A DNA stretch of 64,000 nucleotides from Zygnema cylindricum. Its lineage: Eukaryota; Streptophyta; Zygnematophyceae; Zygnematales; Zygnemataceae. Positions 45,000 to 58,300 of the stretch are shown here, in pieces (positions within the stretch are counted from its first letter, which is position 1; each line of letters opens with the position of its first letter). The stretch covers positions 150,089 to 214,088 of the forward strand of contig JBBHKE010001647.1 in assembly GCA_037447655.1 (NCBI GenBank). Reading direction: 5' to 3'. The translations under genes and the position numbers were made by a program. The notes beneath the pieces were generated by a model, which worked only from the letters and a program-made list of their open reading frames with translations, searched no databases and was not told the origin of the DNA.

Positions 45000-45311
45000 A
45001 CGATGAAAAAAATGACACAGTTTGTTTTGTTTTGTCCGTTTTTGCCCGGTACGATTCTTTTTTTTTGCGGGGGTCTTGAAATTATGATGCCATTTCACGT
45101 CGACTGAACAGGAAACGCAAAGGCAAAGCGCATCTTTTCAACCGTGAAACTACACAGGCGGTACGTCTACAATTGCGACGTCACACGCAGGTACAAATTA
45201 TAACGTGCGACAACGCATATTGTAGTCGCCGACAACCGTCACAAGTATTGTTGACGTATACTATCGTCACAAACGTAAGTTACGATTACGTTCTTACGCA
45301 TAGGGAGACTT
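45000..45311. mobile_element. Fragment of the AGGGTATGTCCCC MITE family
   Basis: Repeats the interior of the neighbouring element (CATTTCACGTCGACTGAACA, then ACGCAAAGGCAAAGCGC...), but lacks its termini, ending where the complete element begins. Confidence 0.55.
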
Positions 45312-46092
45312 AGGGTATGTCCCCATGTGCATTAGTAAGGGTATTTTTCTGTCGCTTTCTTGTAAAACTTAGCGCCGTACTGCCTAAGTTGCAACCGTAC
45401 GAAGGAATCGCAAATTTGTTGAGTACAATTTGCGTCATCCTTGAATTTAGGATGTATGAAATTTTGTCGTCTTGTGTTTTTCAACCAACTTCCACGAGAA
45501 AAAACGTCATCTTCAACCTTACGTTTAAAACACATGCGCGATGTGTTTTAAAACTAGGTGTTTTTGATAAACAAATACAAACATATATTCGCACATGCAG
45601 TTATATTTGAAAATTTTCATACGATTTCCAAGGACAAAGAAATGTATAGAATTCGCAATGTTTTGTCCGTTTGCGTTCCAATACGACGAAGAAAATTACA
45701 CAATTTGTTTGGTTTTGTCCGTTTTCGTCCAGTACGGATTTCTATTTTGTAGGGGTCTTCAAATTCCGATGCTATTTCACGTCGACCGGATAGGAGACGC
45801 AAAGGCAAAGCGCCTCGTCTTCAATCGTGAAACTGCACAGACTGGAAGGTGGTACGTCTACAATGTCACGGTAAGACATGCGAGGTCACAAGCAGTTCCA
45901 TAAAATATCGTGCGACCACAGATTGTAGACGTTGACAACCGTCATAGGTATTGTCGACGTATACAATCGTCACAAGCGTAAGTTACGATTTCGTTGTTAC
46001 AGACATAGGGACACTTGAAAACCGGGTCCGGTGGATCGGCGCTAAAATACAAAGTAAGTTTGCTAAGTTATAAGTACATGGGGACATACCCT
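45312..46092. mobile_element. MITE with AGGGTATGTCCCCATGT termini, third copy
   Basis: Left AGGGTATGTCCCCATGT and right ACATGGGGACATACCCT. The interior is homologous to 12882-13632 in inverted order. Its last 78 bp are repeated in tandem at 46093-46170 with a second terminus (ACATGGGGACATCCCCT). Confidence 0.72.
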
Positions 46093-46344
46093 TAGAAAAC
46101 CGGGACGGGTTGATCCCCGCTAAAATACAAAGTAAGTTCGCTAAGTTACAAGTACATGGGGACATCCCCTAAATCATAGAACTTTGACTCATCATAGAAC
46201 TTTGAATCATAGAACCCCTAAATCGTGTTATATTATATGCATTATGTAGTGTTACATGCCAGGTTTTGGCGTCCGTAAAAATAGTATAGGTGTACAGTTT
46301 AGGACTACGGAATTAATTCGTACAGGTGTACGGTCCAACCGTAC

Positions 46345-46510
46345 ATTTATTGCCGATAGTTATCGGGCCCGACAATTATCGGTAATTTATCACGATATAT
46401 CGGCTATTTATCGCAGATAACTCCGCAACCGATATAGCGGACCAGCAAATCGGTTATCGGAAGTTCAATAAAAGGTACATATTGGTTATCAGTAACAGGC
46501 TACCGATACA
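46345..46510. mobile_element. hAT-MITE fragment
   Basis: TATCG-rich body with GGTACATATTGGTTATCAG, and an end GCTACCGATACACAATACTA matching the 18291 terminus. 46560-46680 beyond it is a GA-rich patch. Confidence 0.5.
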
Positions 46511-46679
46511 CAATACTAAATTATAAAAATATATAAAATAAATATATAAATTTTTTTTTTTACGATTTGTAGAGAGAGAGGGGTAAGAGGTAAGATGAGA
46601 GGGAGAAACAAAGGGAGGATAATATGGAGAGGAAGAGATGATGAGGACATGGAACGGGGGAGCAAAGGGTAGTGGGGGT

Positions 46680-47725
46680 GACTAATTACCGAGTTAATAT
46701 GAATGTTTAGGCATGAAGAGAAAATACATTTTTAGTTAATTAGTAAAATATTTCACTAGAATAAAGTAGAATTTATATAAGCTAATTTAAAGTCAATAGG
46801 AATAATTTAATTTAATAAGAATATCTTCCAATCTATGTCATGAGTAGTTTTTGTCATTTGTAAAAAACCATTGACCTGTTCCTCCAACGTAAAATACTAT
46901 TTGGGATTTCCGTGCGTATGTTTTTTTTTTTTTTTTTAGTGTATATAATTTCACTTAAATTGCTTCTATGTATACTCAATTTTGAGAGTTCCAAAGTACA
47001 ACAATCATCGTCACATTATTTTTGAATTGTCTTCCATGTGTGTTTACCTGCTTATACTGAAAAACCTTAAATAACTCTCCAAAGCCCTAAAAAACACTAA
47101 AAAACCCTAAAAAACCCTAAGCACTAGGTTTTTGTCTTTCTTGCAGCCGTTGTCATTGTTTTTTTTTCTCTCGAGAAATTTTGCATGATCGTTGTTATTG
47201 GGATTATTAGCATTGTTTTGTAGGCTTGTCAAACAGTATGTGTGAGGCTTCTTTTGCACAGCCATACAATAGTATGGATGATGGAGAAAAACAGGATATA
47301 TACCCACTCACTCCCTAAGTTACTACCTATGTTTGAAAAAACAAAGTGTTTGTTAGGATACTTAGTGGAGAGATCTCTGGCCAATCGTGGAAGGACCGGA
47401 GAAAGATTCCAAAAAATCTTAGAAAAAAAAGAAGAGGGAATGCAATAAAGTCAAGCATTTGGCTGATGTAAACACGTGTGATGAATGGGAGATGGAGGAA
47501 TATACGTTCGTGAAATATTCGGCTACAATATCCGTCCAAATTCTGATGATGTGTCCCACCTTAAATTTAAAAAATGTATCAAAAATCTAGGATCACTAGA
47601 AGAGATAATGTAGCAGGAAGCAACTAAATGTGCAGTTGCAAGCTCTGATGAGGTCCTACCTTAGATTTGAATTTGAAAATGCAGCAAAAATCTATAGAGA
47701 AACTATACTAGTTAAATAAAATAAG
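46680..47725. other. Spacer 3' of the STELLO-like gene
   Basis: AT-rich. Contains a T-run near 46921, three CCCTAAAAAA words at 47083-47122, and an open frame at 47242-47448 (+) without homology. No supported gene. Confidence 0.3.
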
Positions 47726-47998
47726 TTAGTAAAAATGGCAAACAGAACACTGGAGAGCTTTTAAAGTCGGGTCTCCTTTTGCCATAGCGTCCAAAATGAG
47801 ACTCATTTGTCTCGGAGAGGAAGTTTTCCATGGATGATATCCGTCCAGTTTAGTAGAATAAGTACTCCACGGGTCTTTCCGATCCGCACCCCATAAATAA
47901 GTTAAATTTTGGAGAGCTTTTGGGTCCCAATAATCGGGTGTTCGATTCCGTGTAAAAACATATGGATCGCTATCTGACAAAATAGAAGCCATGAGCAT
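47726..47998 (-). CDS. STELLO-like terminal exon I
   Basis: 90 codons plus stop. [40 protein letters not shown] and [13 protein letters not shown] match the family C-terminus. Directly upstream is an in-frame TAA two codons before ATG, and no AG lies between it and the exon, so the splice acceptor is missing or non-canonical. Confidence 0.75.
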   Translation of the reverse strand: MLMASILSDSDPYVFTRNRTPDYWDPKALQNLTYLWGADRKDPWSTYSTKLDGYHPWKTSSPRQMSLILDAMAKGDPTLKALQCSVCHFY

Positions 47999-49338
47999 GT
48001 GTTAGGTTAAAAATAAGAGGATGTGTGAATATCACTGATTGACTGAAAAATAGGGCTTTGTCTCCTGCTTCTTCTTTTCCCTCTCTGCTCGCTCCCTCTC
48101 CTTCCCACTTTCGTTCTCCTCTCCTTCCCCCTCTCTTTTTCCCTCCTTCCCCTCTCCTTCCCCTCTACCCACTCCCCTCCTTCAACCATCTCCTTCAGAC
48201 TAATTAAAGTGAACAGGAAAGAAAGTAATAACAGTTCGGATCCCTCTACATAAAAAAAAACCCTCTGAAAAAAAAAAATCAAGTTTTACGATTAACCTTA
48301 ACACAAAACCAAATCCAAGATTAATGATGAGAAAAAACAAAATAACAAAAAAACAAAAAAAAAACAACAAACAACATAAAAAAACATGATAGTCACCTCG
48401 CTACAAAGTTGCACATTGACAAAATGGGGTATAATTTCCGAAACTAAAGGGACAAGTCGCATCGGAATATAGTATGTATCGGATAACCATTTTACATATC
48501 CACGAATAGGAGGGGGCTCCTTTAAAGTCCTAATTATTGTCTCAGGTTCTGTCCTAGGAGAACCCGGTAAGGCTCTCGATAAAAAAACGTTTAATCGATT
48601 GATAAACCATTTTGGGACTGTGGTTAAACCCTTCATTAGAGTTTCTGCTTGTTTGGTTGACCTCGCCCAATCTCCGGTATTTGCAATTACTGTGGTCATA
48701 TCTATTACATGGACAAGTTTCGGAAACCATATTCGACTCTGCAATTTGGGAGAGGGAAAGTAAAAATGTGAGGATGTGGAAAAGGAAACGAAGCTGTTTT
48801 AATATATGTGCCTAAAATATTGCAAGAACGGAGGATAAGAAAGGCCAATAATCTTGTAAGGAGAGGCCGTGAATGGTCGAGTTAAAGAAAAGACAAAAAA
48901 TGTAGAGGCCAAAGAACAAGTAAAGCCAAAGATAGGCGAAAGACAAAGGTGAATAGATGATAAACAATTGAGGGAAACAATTGAGAAGTTTGCAGTCTAA
49001 GTGTCTTTGTTGATTGATATCTTTGGATTTACTTGTTCTTTGGCCTCTCCATTTTTTGCCTTTTCATTGTTTCGGCCTTTCATGGCCTCTCCTTCAAAAA
49101 ATAAGTCAATGAATCAAAAGTGCTGAATTCAGGTTGGTGAATCTTCATAACAGTTCATAGTTTAAAAACCCAAAAAGAATTGTGAAGATGTTTGTGTGAC
49201 GGATAGAAAAAGAATTGTCAAAACATTGGTAAAAATAATGCAGTTAAAATGGTCGGTTGTCAACATTGATATTGGTTTTTAAAAAGGACGAAAGGATCAA
49301 ATATTGACAATGTTGCGAAGTTTTATGACATACAAAAC

Positions 49339-49378
<40 letters not shown>

Positions 49379-52300
49379 CCTAACTGATCTTCAATCTACT
49401 GCATTTGACCTCAAACTCTTCAAGTCTAATACAAAACCAAAAAAAATTAAGAGTCCCATCTTCCCTATCCTACGGAGAATAATCCATAACTTACTTTTTT
49501 CCTCTCTTTCCTCTCTCCAAGTCTATAAAACATAAAAAGAAAACCTTAAAAAATACCTTAACAATTTGAATGTTCACCTTATCTGCGCCAATGAGATTCC
49601 AATAGTTCAAAATTAAATCGTCGTTTCATTTTCAACCTGTAGGGGAGGGAGAGTAAAAGTTTAACATTTTTTTTTTTTGGGTATTTCTAAATTTTGGAAA
49701 AGGTGGAGAAATGGAAACAGTGTAGAAGTGGTGAAAAGGGTGTAGAGAAGAGGTAGAAGGGATGAGACGGAAGAAAGAGATATAGGGAAGAAGTAGATAG
49801 GAGAGAAGGAGAGATAGAAAAAGAGAGAGCAAAATAGAGAGGCGCAAAGAAAAACTAAAATAACTTTTTTTGAGTGAAGTCTGTTTCATAGATCTTAGGC
49901 GAAATCAAAACCTAATGCCAGATAAAAAACATGAATTAATGGAGATCAGAAAGGATCTAACACGAAGTAACAGGACAATGCAATTTTGCAAACAAAATTG
50001 CCCAGAAAAGACCACAGTATATATGGTGAGCTTCTACTAATTTTTAATTTGTGAGGAAAATATCCGTCGTTCAAGGAAAAGGAAAAGAAAAAAAACATTC
50101 CAGTTAATTTTTGCCTTTATTGAAGCACTTTTTTTTTTTAAACTAACTCTAGAATGCCCTTAATGACTTGTATAACCATTAACCAAAAGAGCAACTGCCT
50201 AGAAAAGGAAAGGATAAAATTGGGAAACTAGATTATCTAAACTAGATTATTATTTTTCGCATATTCCTCTTTCTTTTGAAAGTTATTCGTGTTTTTTATT
50301 TAAGATACTTTGGATAAGTTTTTGGGATTTTCACTCACATTCTGAACTCCCCAAGCTTCGTCTCCCTCCGGTGATAACACGTGAATTTTTTCGAAAACTC
50401 GACCGTAAATCGCGCGCCAAAAATTAACAGATTCGTGATATTTTGGGGTATTATAATTGATAATTAATACAATATCGCTGTAATAATCGCGCCAAGATTC
50501 TAAAAGAGCCAAATCTTCTTCAATAGGAATGGAAGTTATTACCGTTGGAGGAATAAAAGAGGGAAGTTTGGTCAAAGATTCTTTGTTTTTTTGTTTTTTT
50601 GTTTTTTGTGATCCTTGAAATGGGGAAATAGAAGGGATTGGAAGACAATGAAGTTCAAGTGCCTGTGGAACCAAAAAAAAAAAAAAAAAAACAGAAAGAA
50701 AAAAATAAAAAAAATTAGAGGCGTTTGTCTAAGAAAATTATGTAGACAAAGTGGAGAAGTTTTTCGACAATTTTTATTTAGAGAGAAAGCCCAAAAAAAA
50801 ATTGAGGTATGTTGAAGTGTTTTGACTTTTTCCTTGATGACAAAAAAAAAAATTAATGCATCATAGTAGGGTGGACAAATTTTTTTTAGAGAAAGATCCA
50901 AAAAAAGAGGTTCAAGCGTGTGAAGGATTTTCAGTAATGGTGGATATTTCATTAACTTTTTAGATTTATAATGAATTTTTCAAGTTTCTAGAACATATCA
51001 AAATACATCTTACAAAAAATGTGACATTTGAATGAAATACAAGCCAACATTTTGAAATTTGACAAAAAATAAATAAAATTGAAGATTTCCATAATAAGAA
51101 ATTGTAAACACTAATAGCGATACACGGTGTACTGGTGTCTTACAATACCGGAATCTACAATTGTCGACTGCTTCAGTTTCTAAGATTTCGGTATTCAGTC
51201 TGTTAGTTTGTCCTTTTCTGTCTGATCGGTTTTACTCCATGTACCTTTTAAGTACGATCAGATTAGAATCCGGTCAAAAATCTGTCTATCAATCTTGACC
51301 AGATCCTTTGAGTGAATCTATAAATCTTGACCAGATCCTTGTGACCCTTCGAGTTAGGAAAAATTCTTTAGTTTCCGAGAGGTCACTCTCGAATATTTTT
51401 TCCTTGCCTTTATTTAAAGCCTATTTTATCTTTCAGATTTTATCAAATTCCAAAAATTACATTTGAGGCTACATTTTATTCCACTCTATTTTTTGTTGCC
51501 ACGACTTCTACTCTAATTGTAAAAGCTAAAAATTCACATTTACAACAATGCACTAAAATTATTATGACATTACTGTAGTGTACCAAAAAAATTCAAATTC
51601 TTCAATTTATTACCAAATCCCTCGCAAGTAATAACATCGAAAATCGCAGAATACACCTTCACCATCAAAAACCAAAATTACGTTAAAAAATTCACATGTA
51701 CTTCATTGTCGAGCAGTGGGTCATTCCTTAAGTCCGTACAAGTCAAATGTGACGTCACTGGAGAATTTGAATCGGGAAGACCCGAATAAGAAGATGGAAG
51801 ATTGCGCGCCAAAACTTTTGATCCGCAAATGGCGGAAATTTCCTCTTGCAAAAAATTATTTTTAGAGGATTTTTTTATCGATGCGGGGGACTTATATCCT
51901 ACAGAAACGAGATCGGATAACCAGGCAACAGTAAATAATGCATCGTCTTTCGTCCAATAATTGTTGTAAGCCATAGAAAAACTCAATTCCATAGCCATAT
52001 TAAAAAGGGAGTCTGCTGACGTAGGTTCCCAATTTAAAAGAAAATGAATTAAGTCGCCGTGGCACGAAATGGGAACAAGGGTCAGAATGGGAGAGAGAGA
52101 GAGGGAGAGGGAGGGGGAGGGGGGAGGAAGAGGGAGGGGGAAAGGGAGGGGGAGGGGGAGGGAGAAAGGGAGAGGGAGAAAGGGAGAGGGAGAGGGACTG
52201 GGAGAGGGAGGAGGAGAGGGAGGAGGAGAGGGAGAGGGAGAGGGAAAGGGAGGGAGAGAGATCACAACTTTAGTATTCTTTCTTAACGCTGTAGAGGGGG

Positions 52301-55300
52301 AAGTGACGGAAGAGCAGTTCTATTGATAAACTCAAAAAATAAAATATTCATAAATAAAAAGAAACATCGCTAAACACCCAAAAAATCAAACAATCAACAA
52401 ATGTTTCATAAAAAATCATGCAAACAAATTTGTCAAAAGAGTCACACTAATTACAATAAGTTCCTTTTATTCATTATTTCCAAAAAAATAACAATTGGAG
52501 ACACCTTTGACTCTAAAACGAAGATATAAGCATTGGAAGAGGTTACAGACGAAAAAGTATATCAATTTTTAGAACATATTAAGCTATTTACTTACAACTT
52601 TCTCCAAAGAAACTAAAGTCAACTTTTTTCAAAGAAGGACTAAATTTTGAAAATCCAGCACATACAAAATGTAGTTGTAGTAGTATCATTCAGTATTAGA
52701 CTATTTACAATGTTTGTGAATTCCCCTTCTTCATTTTTTTTGTGTAGTTTTTTTGTTGGTCCATAACTTTATTCGTTTTATTTTTCTATTTCGGTGCAAG
52801 TATCGTACTTTTGGAGATTTTTTTCCGAGTTTGCTGAGAGAACCGATGATGATTTCCGTTGGTTTCTTGGGTCTCTTTAAAAAAAAAAAAAAAACTTGAG
52901 CTTAAAAATACCTGATGTGTGGACGGCGGAAAATAAGCCACGTGTCCTCCTATATCAAATAGTAACCGTTGAGCCCAGTATCCTCTCCAAACATCGCCGA
53001 CTCGATGGGGAAGTCCCGGAGGTACCATCATAGCCCAGAAGGCATCTCTGTAAAGGTTTATTTTCATAAAACTACTTTTAGTTTCCACACTAAATAGGGA
53101 ATTTTGATTCCTCTGCTGAAAAGTAGTGAAAATATCAAAGGGAAGTTAAACTTTTTAACTTATAATTTACCGCCAACCAACCGAGAAAACTGAGTTTGCG
53201 CAACAAATTAAATTAAATGGTTATTTAAAAATTTCGACTGATATAAAGACTGAATATCACTATAAATCTTTACTGAAACCAGAATAGACCTTTAATTCTC
53301 TTGTAAATATTTCATCACCTATAAAATTTGAGCTTGATTTACCTGCAGAATATAATGTTGTGAGGGATGAATTCGTGCGATAAGTAAATCTTAAAAGGCA
53401 AATTTAGTTTGGATTGATAAATAGACTGATATTTTTTTTACAACCAACAATAAATAATATCCAAAGAGATTTACCTTCAAAATATGACATTGTCAAAATC
53501 GCAACTTCGTATATAATTTAAGGTTTTGTCGATGTGCAGACCGAATTCAATTATTTCGTAAATTTTAAATGACCTTAAAGAAAGATGCGACTTACCTGTT
53601 AAATAGAATATTGTGGGAAGTGGTGGCCACCATGGTGCCACGTGGCACTCCCACTGGCTGAGAGCACGAGTCAAATGTCACATTTACCGGCACGCCCCTG
53701 CGAGAAGCACCCAGCTGATCAGAAAAAGGGAGGGAGAGGAAGAGAGGGAGGGGCAAAGGGGGAGACGGGGAGAGAGGGGGAGAGGGAGAGGGAGAGGGGG
53801 AGGGACAGGGAGAGGGAGAGGGTCCCCTAGGATATGCTCAAATTTAGATGCTCCAAAGCAGAGGTAATTTTTTGAATTTCAGTCACAAAAATTTTCTTCT
53901 GAAATGCACTCTGTTGCATTGAAAATAAAAGAAAAAAAAAATGAATGACTTCATAAAAGCTATATTACTATTATTCTGATCATTTAATCATCACTATGTC
54001 ACGCAAAATAAAGTTATTCGCCCATTTGAAAAATAAAATTTTGAAGGATAAAAATTAAAATGAGGGCATGAAAGCATAGTGAAAGGTCATCGACAAAAAA
54101 TAAGCAAAAAAAAGAAATCCGCTGAAAAGAAAAACAGGAATCAAATATTTTTGAAAAACTCGACAACTTTTTGCTTATCTATAAGCTTGGTCCGACTTAC
54201 TCGTAGAAAACAACTGACAATATAAACAAATATATTATATCAATACATTAACTTACAATATATATGTTGATGATGACATTATTTGATGCCCTCCCACTTT
54301 GATACTTTAATATGTTCATCATTTATTACACGATAATCAGCAACAATATTAGATTATCTTTGGTATTTTAATATGTTCATCAGTTGTTACACGATAATCA
54401 GCAATAATATTAATAACATAATAACTCTTTCTTTCGCAGTTGATTCCGTCTGAAAGTGAATTTACGGGTAAAATATGGATTTTAAAATAAACATATTAAA
54501 GTACTAAAGAACTACCAGAAATATTGGTACGTTAATTGTTCATCTTTAAATCCCTGGTATTTCTTTGGTACTTTAATATGTTCTTTACTTGTTACACGAA
54601 AATCAATAACAATAGTAATAACATTAACATGAAATTAACTCTTTCTTTTACAAAACAAAATCCTATCGTGTAACAAGTAAACTTGTTACTTTCTTGGTAT
54701 TTTAAAGAGTTAATTTCATGTATGTAACAGTATAAAAATATTGTGTTACTTTATCAGCTAACGCCCTTATACTCGGTTGCATATTATATTGTGACACCCA
54801 TTGGTTGTGTCTTTTAGCAACAACATTCGAAATAAATCTAGTATTTAAGTATTATAATACTACGATATATAAAAAATAATCATGACATAATAATATTAAT
54901 TAGGTGATAGTACGTTGTATGTATGGCGGCCCCCATGTTACCATAGGTATATACTTCATACCGTAGGTATAGAGTACCTATATATTAGGCATTATAATAT
55001 TATAATACCTAATACCTACTTGGATATTGTAATAATTATTATTTAGTAATAATATATATTTATTAAAATTATTTCAAGTTATTGAAATCAATATTTGCAA
55101 AATTTAAATAAATCCTATATTAACTGGTAAATTTGTATTTGTACCAAGATTTATCAAATAAATATGTTATTTTTCGCGTAAGAATTAAATGGTACAGAGT
55201 TTATTATTACATTATCAGAGGTTTTTTTTCAAAATCTAATCTTAAGGAATTTTTCAAATATTATCTTAAATTTTTAATAAATCAACAAATTTGCTTTAAT

Positions 55301-58300
55301 AATTTAGGCAATTTTTTCCATCGCCTTAAACCATTTAAAAGGTTATTTTACGATTTTGCATCATGCTTACAAGCTTCTAAATTCTAACTATATGGTAATT
55401 ATCAATGGATATGACCTAAAAACTATAGAAAAATATTAAAAAAACCCGTAAGTCTTGAAAAAAATACAGACATATTTAATTTATTACAACCCTAATATTC
55501 CTCCTATAATTCCAGTACAAACCTATTTAATTATTACATATTAATTATGTAATATACTATTATTAGTTAATAATACCTTAAATTACCATACTATACATAC
55601 ATATACCCGCCCTTTATACCTAATATTATTTAGGTATTCGTATATATCATCTATATAAATACAACATTATTATATATTGTAAAATTTATTATTAAGTTTA
55701 ATACATTATAAAATAAATTATTAAATAATTTCATAGTATCTCTAATTTGAAATTTTCCTAAATTTGGAGGAGGGGGTAAGTGGGCTTTCCCACTTATATA
55801 ATGATAACATTTTATAGACAGCTCCTTTTCAGTTTTCAACGTCATTCGAGTTCATTCCGTTTATTTGTTATAGGGCGTTCCTTGTTGACAAAAGTCATAA
55901 ATCGTCTCCCCGGGTGTCCATTTGATGGATCGTTTCTCCAAAGAATTATGTGCCAATTGGATTGGCATGAGGTTGCCGGTTCGATATGGGGTAGAATGTG
56001 GTCCGTCCACATTCGAAGCCACCTAAATATTGGTACGGACTCGCTCCATATCGAGCTGATGGCGTAGTGGTTAGCGCGTTGACAAGTAAAGTCAAGACCC
56101 AAAGTTGGAGCACTAGCTAACTCATCGAACAATGCCAACAATAACAAAATTTTGAAGCGAAACAACCAAATTTTAGCATTCACACTCAAATGTGTGGAAA
56201 AAGAGAGACATTTGAGGCTACATTTTATTCCACTCTATTTTTTGTTGCCACGACTTCTACTCTAATTGTAAAAGCTAAAAATTCACATTTACAACAATGC
56301 ACTAAAATTATTATGACATTACTGTAGTGTACCAAAAAAATTCAAATTCTTCAATTTATTACCAAATCCCTCGCAAGTAATAACATCGAAAATCGCAGAA
56401 TACACCTTCACCATCAAAAACCAAAATTACGTTAAAAAATTCACATGTACTTCATTGTCGAGCAGTGGGTCATTCCTTAAGTCCGTACAAGTCAAATGTG
56501 ACGTCACTGGAGAATTTGAATCGGGAAGACCCGAATAAGAAGATGGAAGATTGCGCGCCAAAACTTTTGATCCGCAAATGGCGGAAATTTCCTCTTGCAA
56601 AAAATTATTTTTAGAGGATTTTTTTATCGATGCGGGGGACTTATATCCTACAGAAACGAGATCGGATAACCAGGCAACAGTAAATAATGCATCGTCTTTC
56701 GTCCAATAATTGTTGTAAGCCATAGAAAAACTCAATTCCATAGCCATATTAAAAAGGGAGTCTGCTGACGTAGGTTCCCAATTTAAAAGAAAATGAATTA
56801 AGTCGCTCGCACGAGTGTACAACAAGCTCTCTGATTGGAGGTCCTTTTCTGTCGCATTAGTGTGTACGTCCTGGAGAGAGAGAGAGGGAGAGGGAGAGGG
56901 GGAGGGGGAGGGGGAGGGGGAGGGGGAGGGGGAGGGGGAAGGGGAGGGGGAGGGGGAGGGGGAGGGGGAGGGGGAGGGGGAGGGGGAGGGGGAGGGGGAA
57001 GGGGAGGGGGAGGGGGAGGGGGAGGGGGAGGGAGAAAGGGAGAGGGAGAAAGGGAGAGGGAGAGGGACTGGGAGAGGGAGGAGGAGAGGGAGGAGGAGAG
57101 GGAGAGGGAGAGGGAAAGGGAGGGAGAGAGATCACAACTTTAGTATTCTTTCTTAACGCTGTAGAGGGGGAAGTGACGGAAGAGCAGTTCTATTGATAAA
57201 CTCAAAAAATAAAATATTCATAAATAAAAAGAAACATCGCTAAACACCCAAAAAATCAAACAATCAACAAATGTTTCATAAAAAATCATGCAAACAAATT
57301 TGTCAAAAGAGTCACACTAATTACAATAAGTTCCTTTTATTCATTATTTCCAAAAAAATAACAATTGGAGACACCTTTGACTCTAAAACGAAGATATAAG
57401 CATTGGAAGAGGTTACAGACGAAAAAGTATATCAATTTTTAGAACATATTAAGCTATTTACTTACAACTTTCTCCAAAGAAACTAAAGTCAACTTTTTTC
57501 AAAGAAGGACTAAATTTTGAAAATCCAGCACATACAAAATGTAGTTGTAGTAGTATCATTCAGTATTAGACTATTTACAATGTTTGTGAATTCCCCTTCT
57601 TCATTTTTTTTGTGTAGTTTTTTTGTTGGTCCATAACTTTATTCGTTTTATTTTTCTATTTCGGTGCAAGTATCGTACTTTTGGAGATTTTTTTCCGAGT
57701 TTGCTGAGAGAACCGATGATGATTTCCGTTGGTTTCTTGGGTCTCTTTAAAAAAAAAAAAAAAACTTGAGCTTAAAAATACCTGATGTGTGGACGGCGGA
57801 AAATAAGCCACGTGTCCTCCTATATCAAATAGTAACCGTTGAGCCCAGTATCCTCTCCAAACATCGCCGACTCGATGGGGAAGTCCCGGAGGTACCATCA
57901 TAGCCCAGAAGGCATCTCTGTAAAGGTTTATTTTCATAAAACTACTTTTAGTTTCCACACTAAATAGGGAATTTTGATTCCTCTGCTGAAAAGTAGTGAA
58001 AATATCAAAGGGAAGTTAAACTTTTTAACTTATAATTTACCGCCAACCAACCGAGAAAACTGAGTTTGCGCAACAAATTAAATTAAATGGTTATTTAAAA
58101 ATTTCGACTGATATAAAGACTGAATATCACTATAAATCTTTACTGAAACCAGAATAGACCTTTAATTCTCTTGTAAATATTTCATCACCTATAAAATTTG
58201 AGCTTGATTTACCTGCAGAATATAATGTTGTGAGGGATGAATTCGTGCGATAAGTAAATCTTAAAAGGCAAATTTAGTTTGGATTGATAAATAGACTGAT

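Larger units (their letters stand above)
51459..53790. repeat. Large direct repeat, copy 1 (carries exons C1, D1, E1)
   Basis: Aligns to 56208-58660 with offset 4749 up to about 52056 and offset 4870 after the GA tract. I saw no difference outside the tract and the 52057-52085 replacement. The right boundary lies inside a second GA tract. Confidence 0.92.

Noticed and set aside
47083-47122. CCCTAAAAAA words as a telomere array
   Set aside because: Only three or four imperfect copies, flanked by ordinary sequence.
56815-57156. Gly/Glu/Arg repeat frames in the GAGGGG arrays (also 58483-58869)
   Set aside because: Any frame of a GA-only repeat stays open. They lie antisense in introns.
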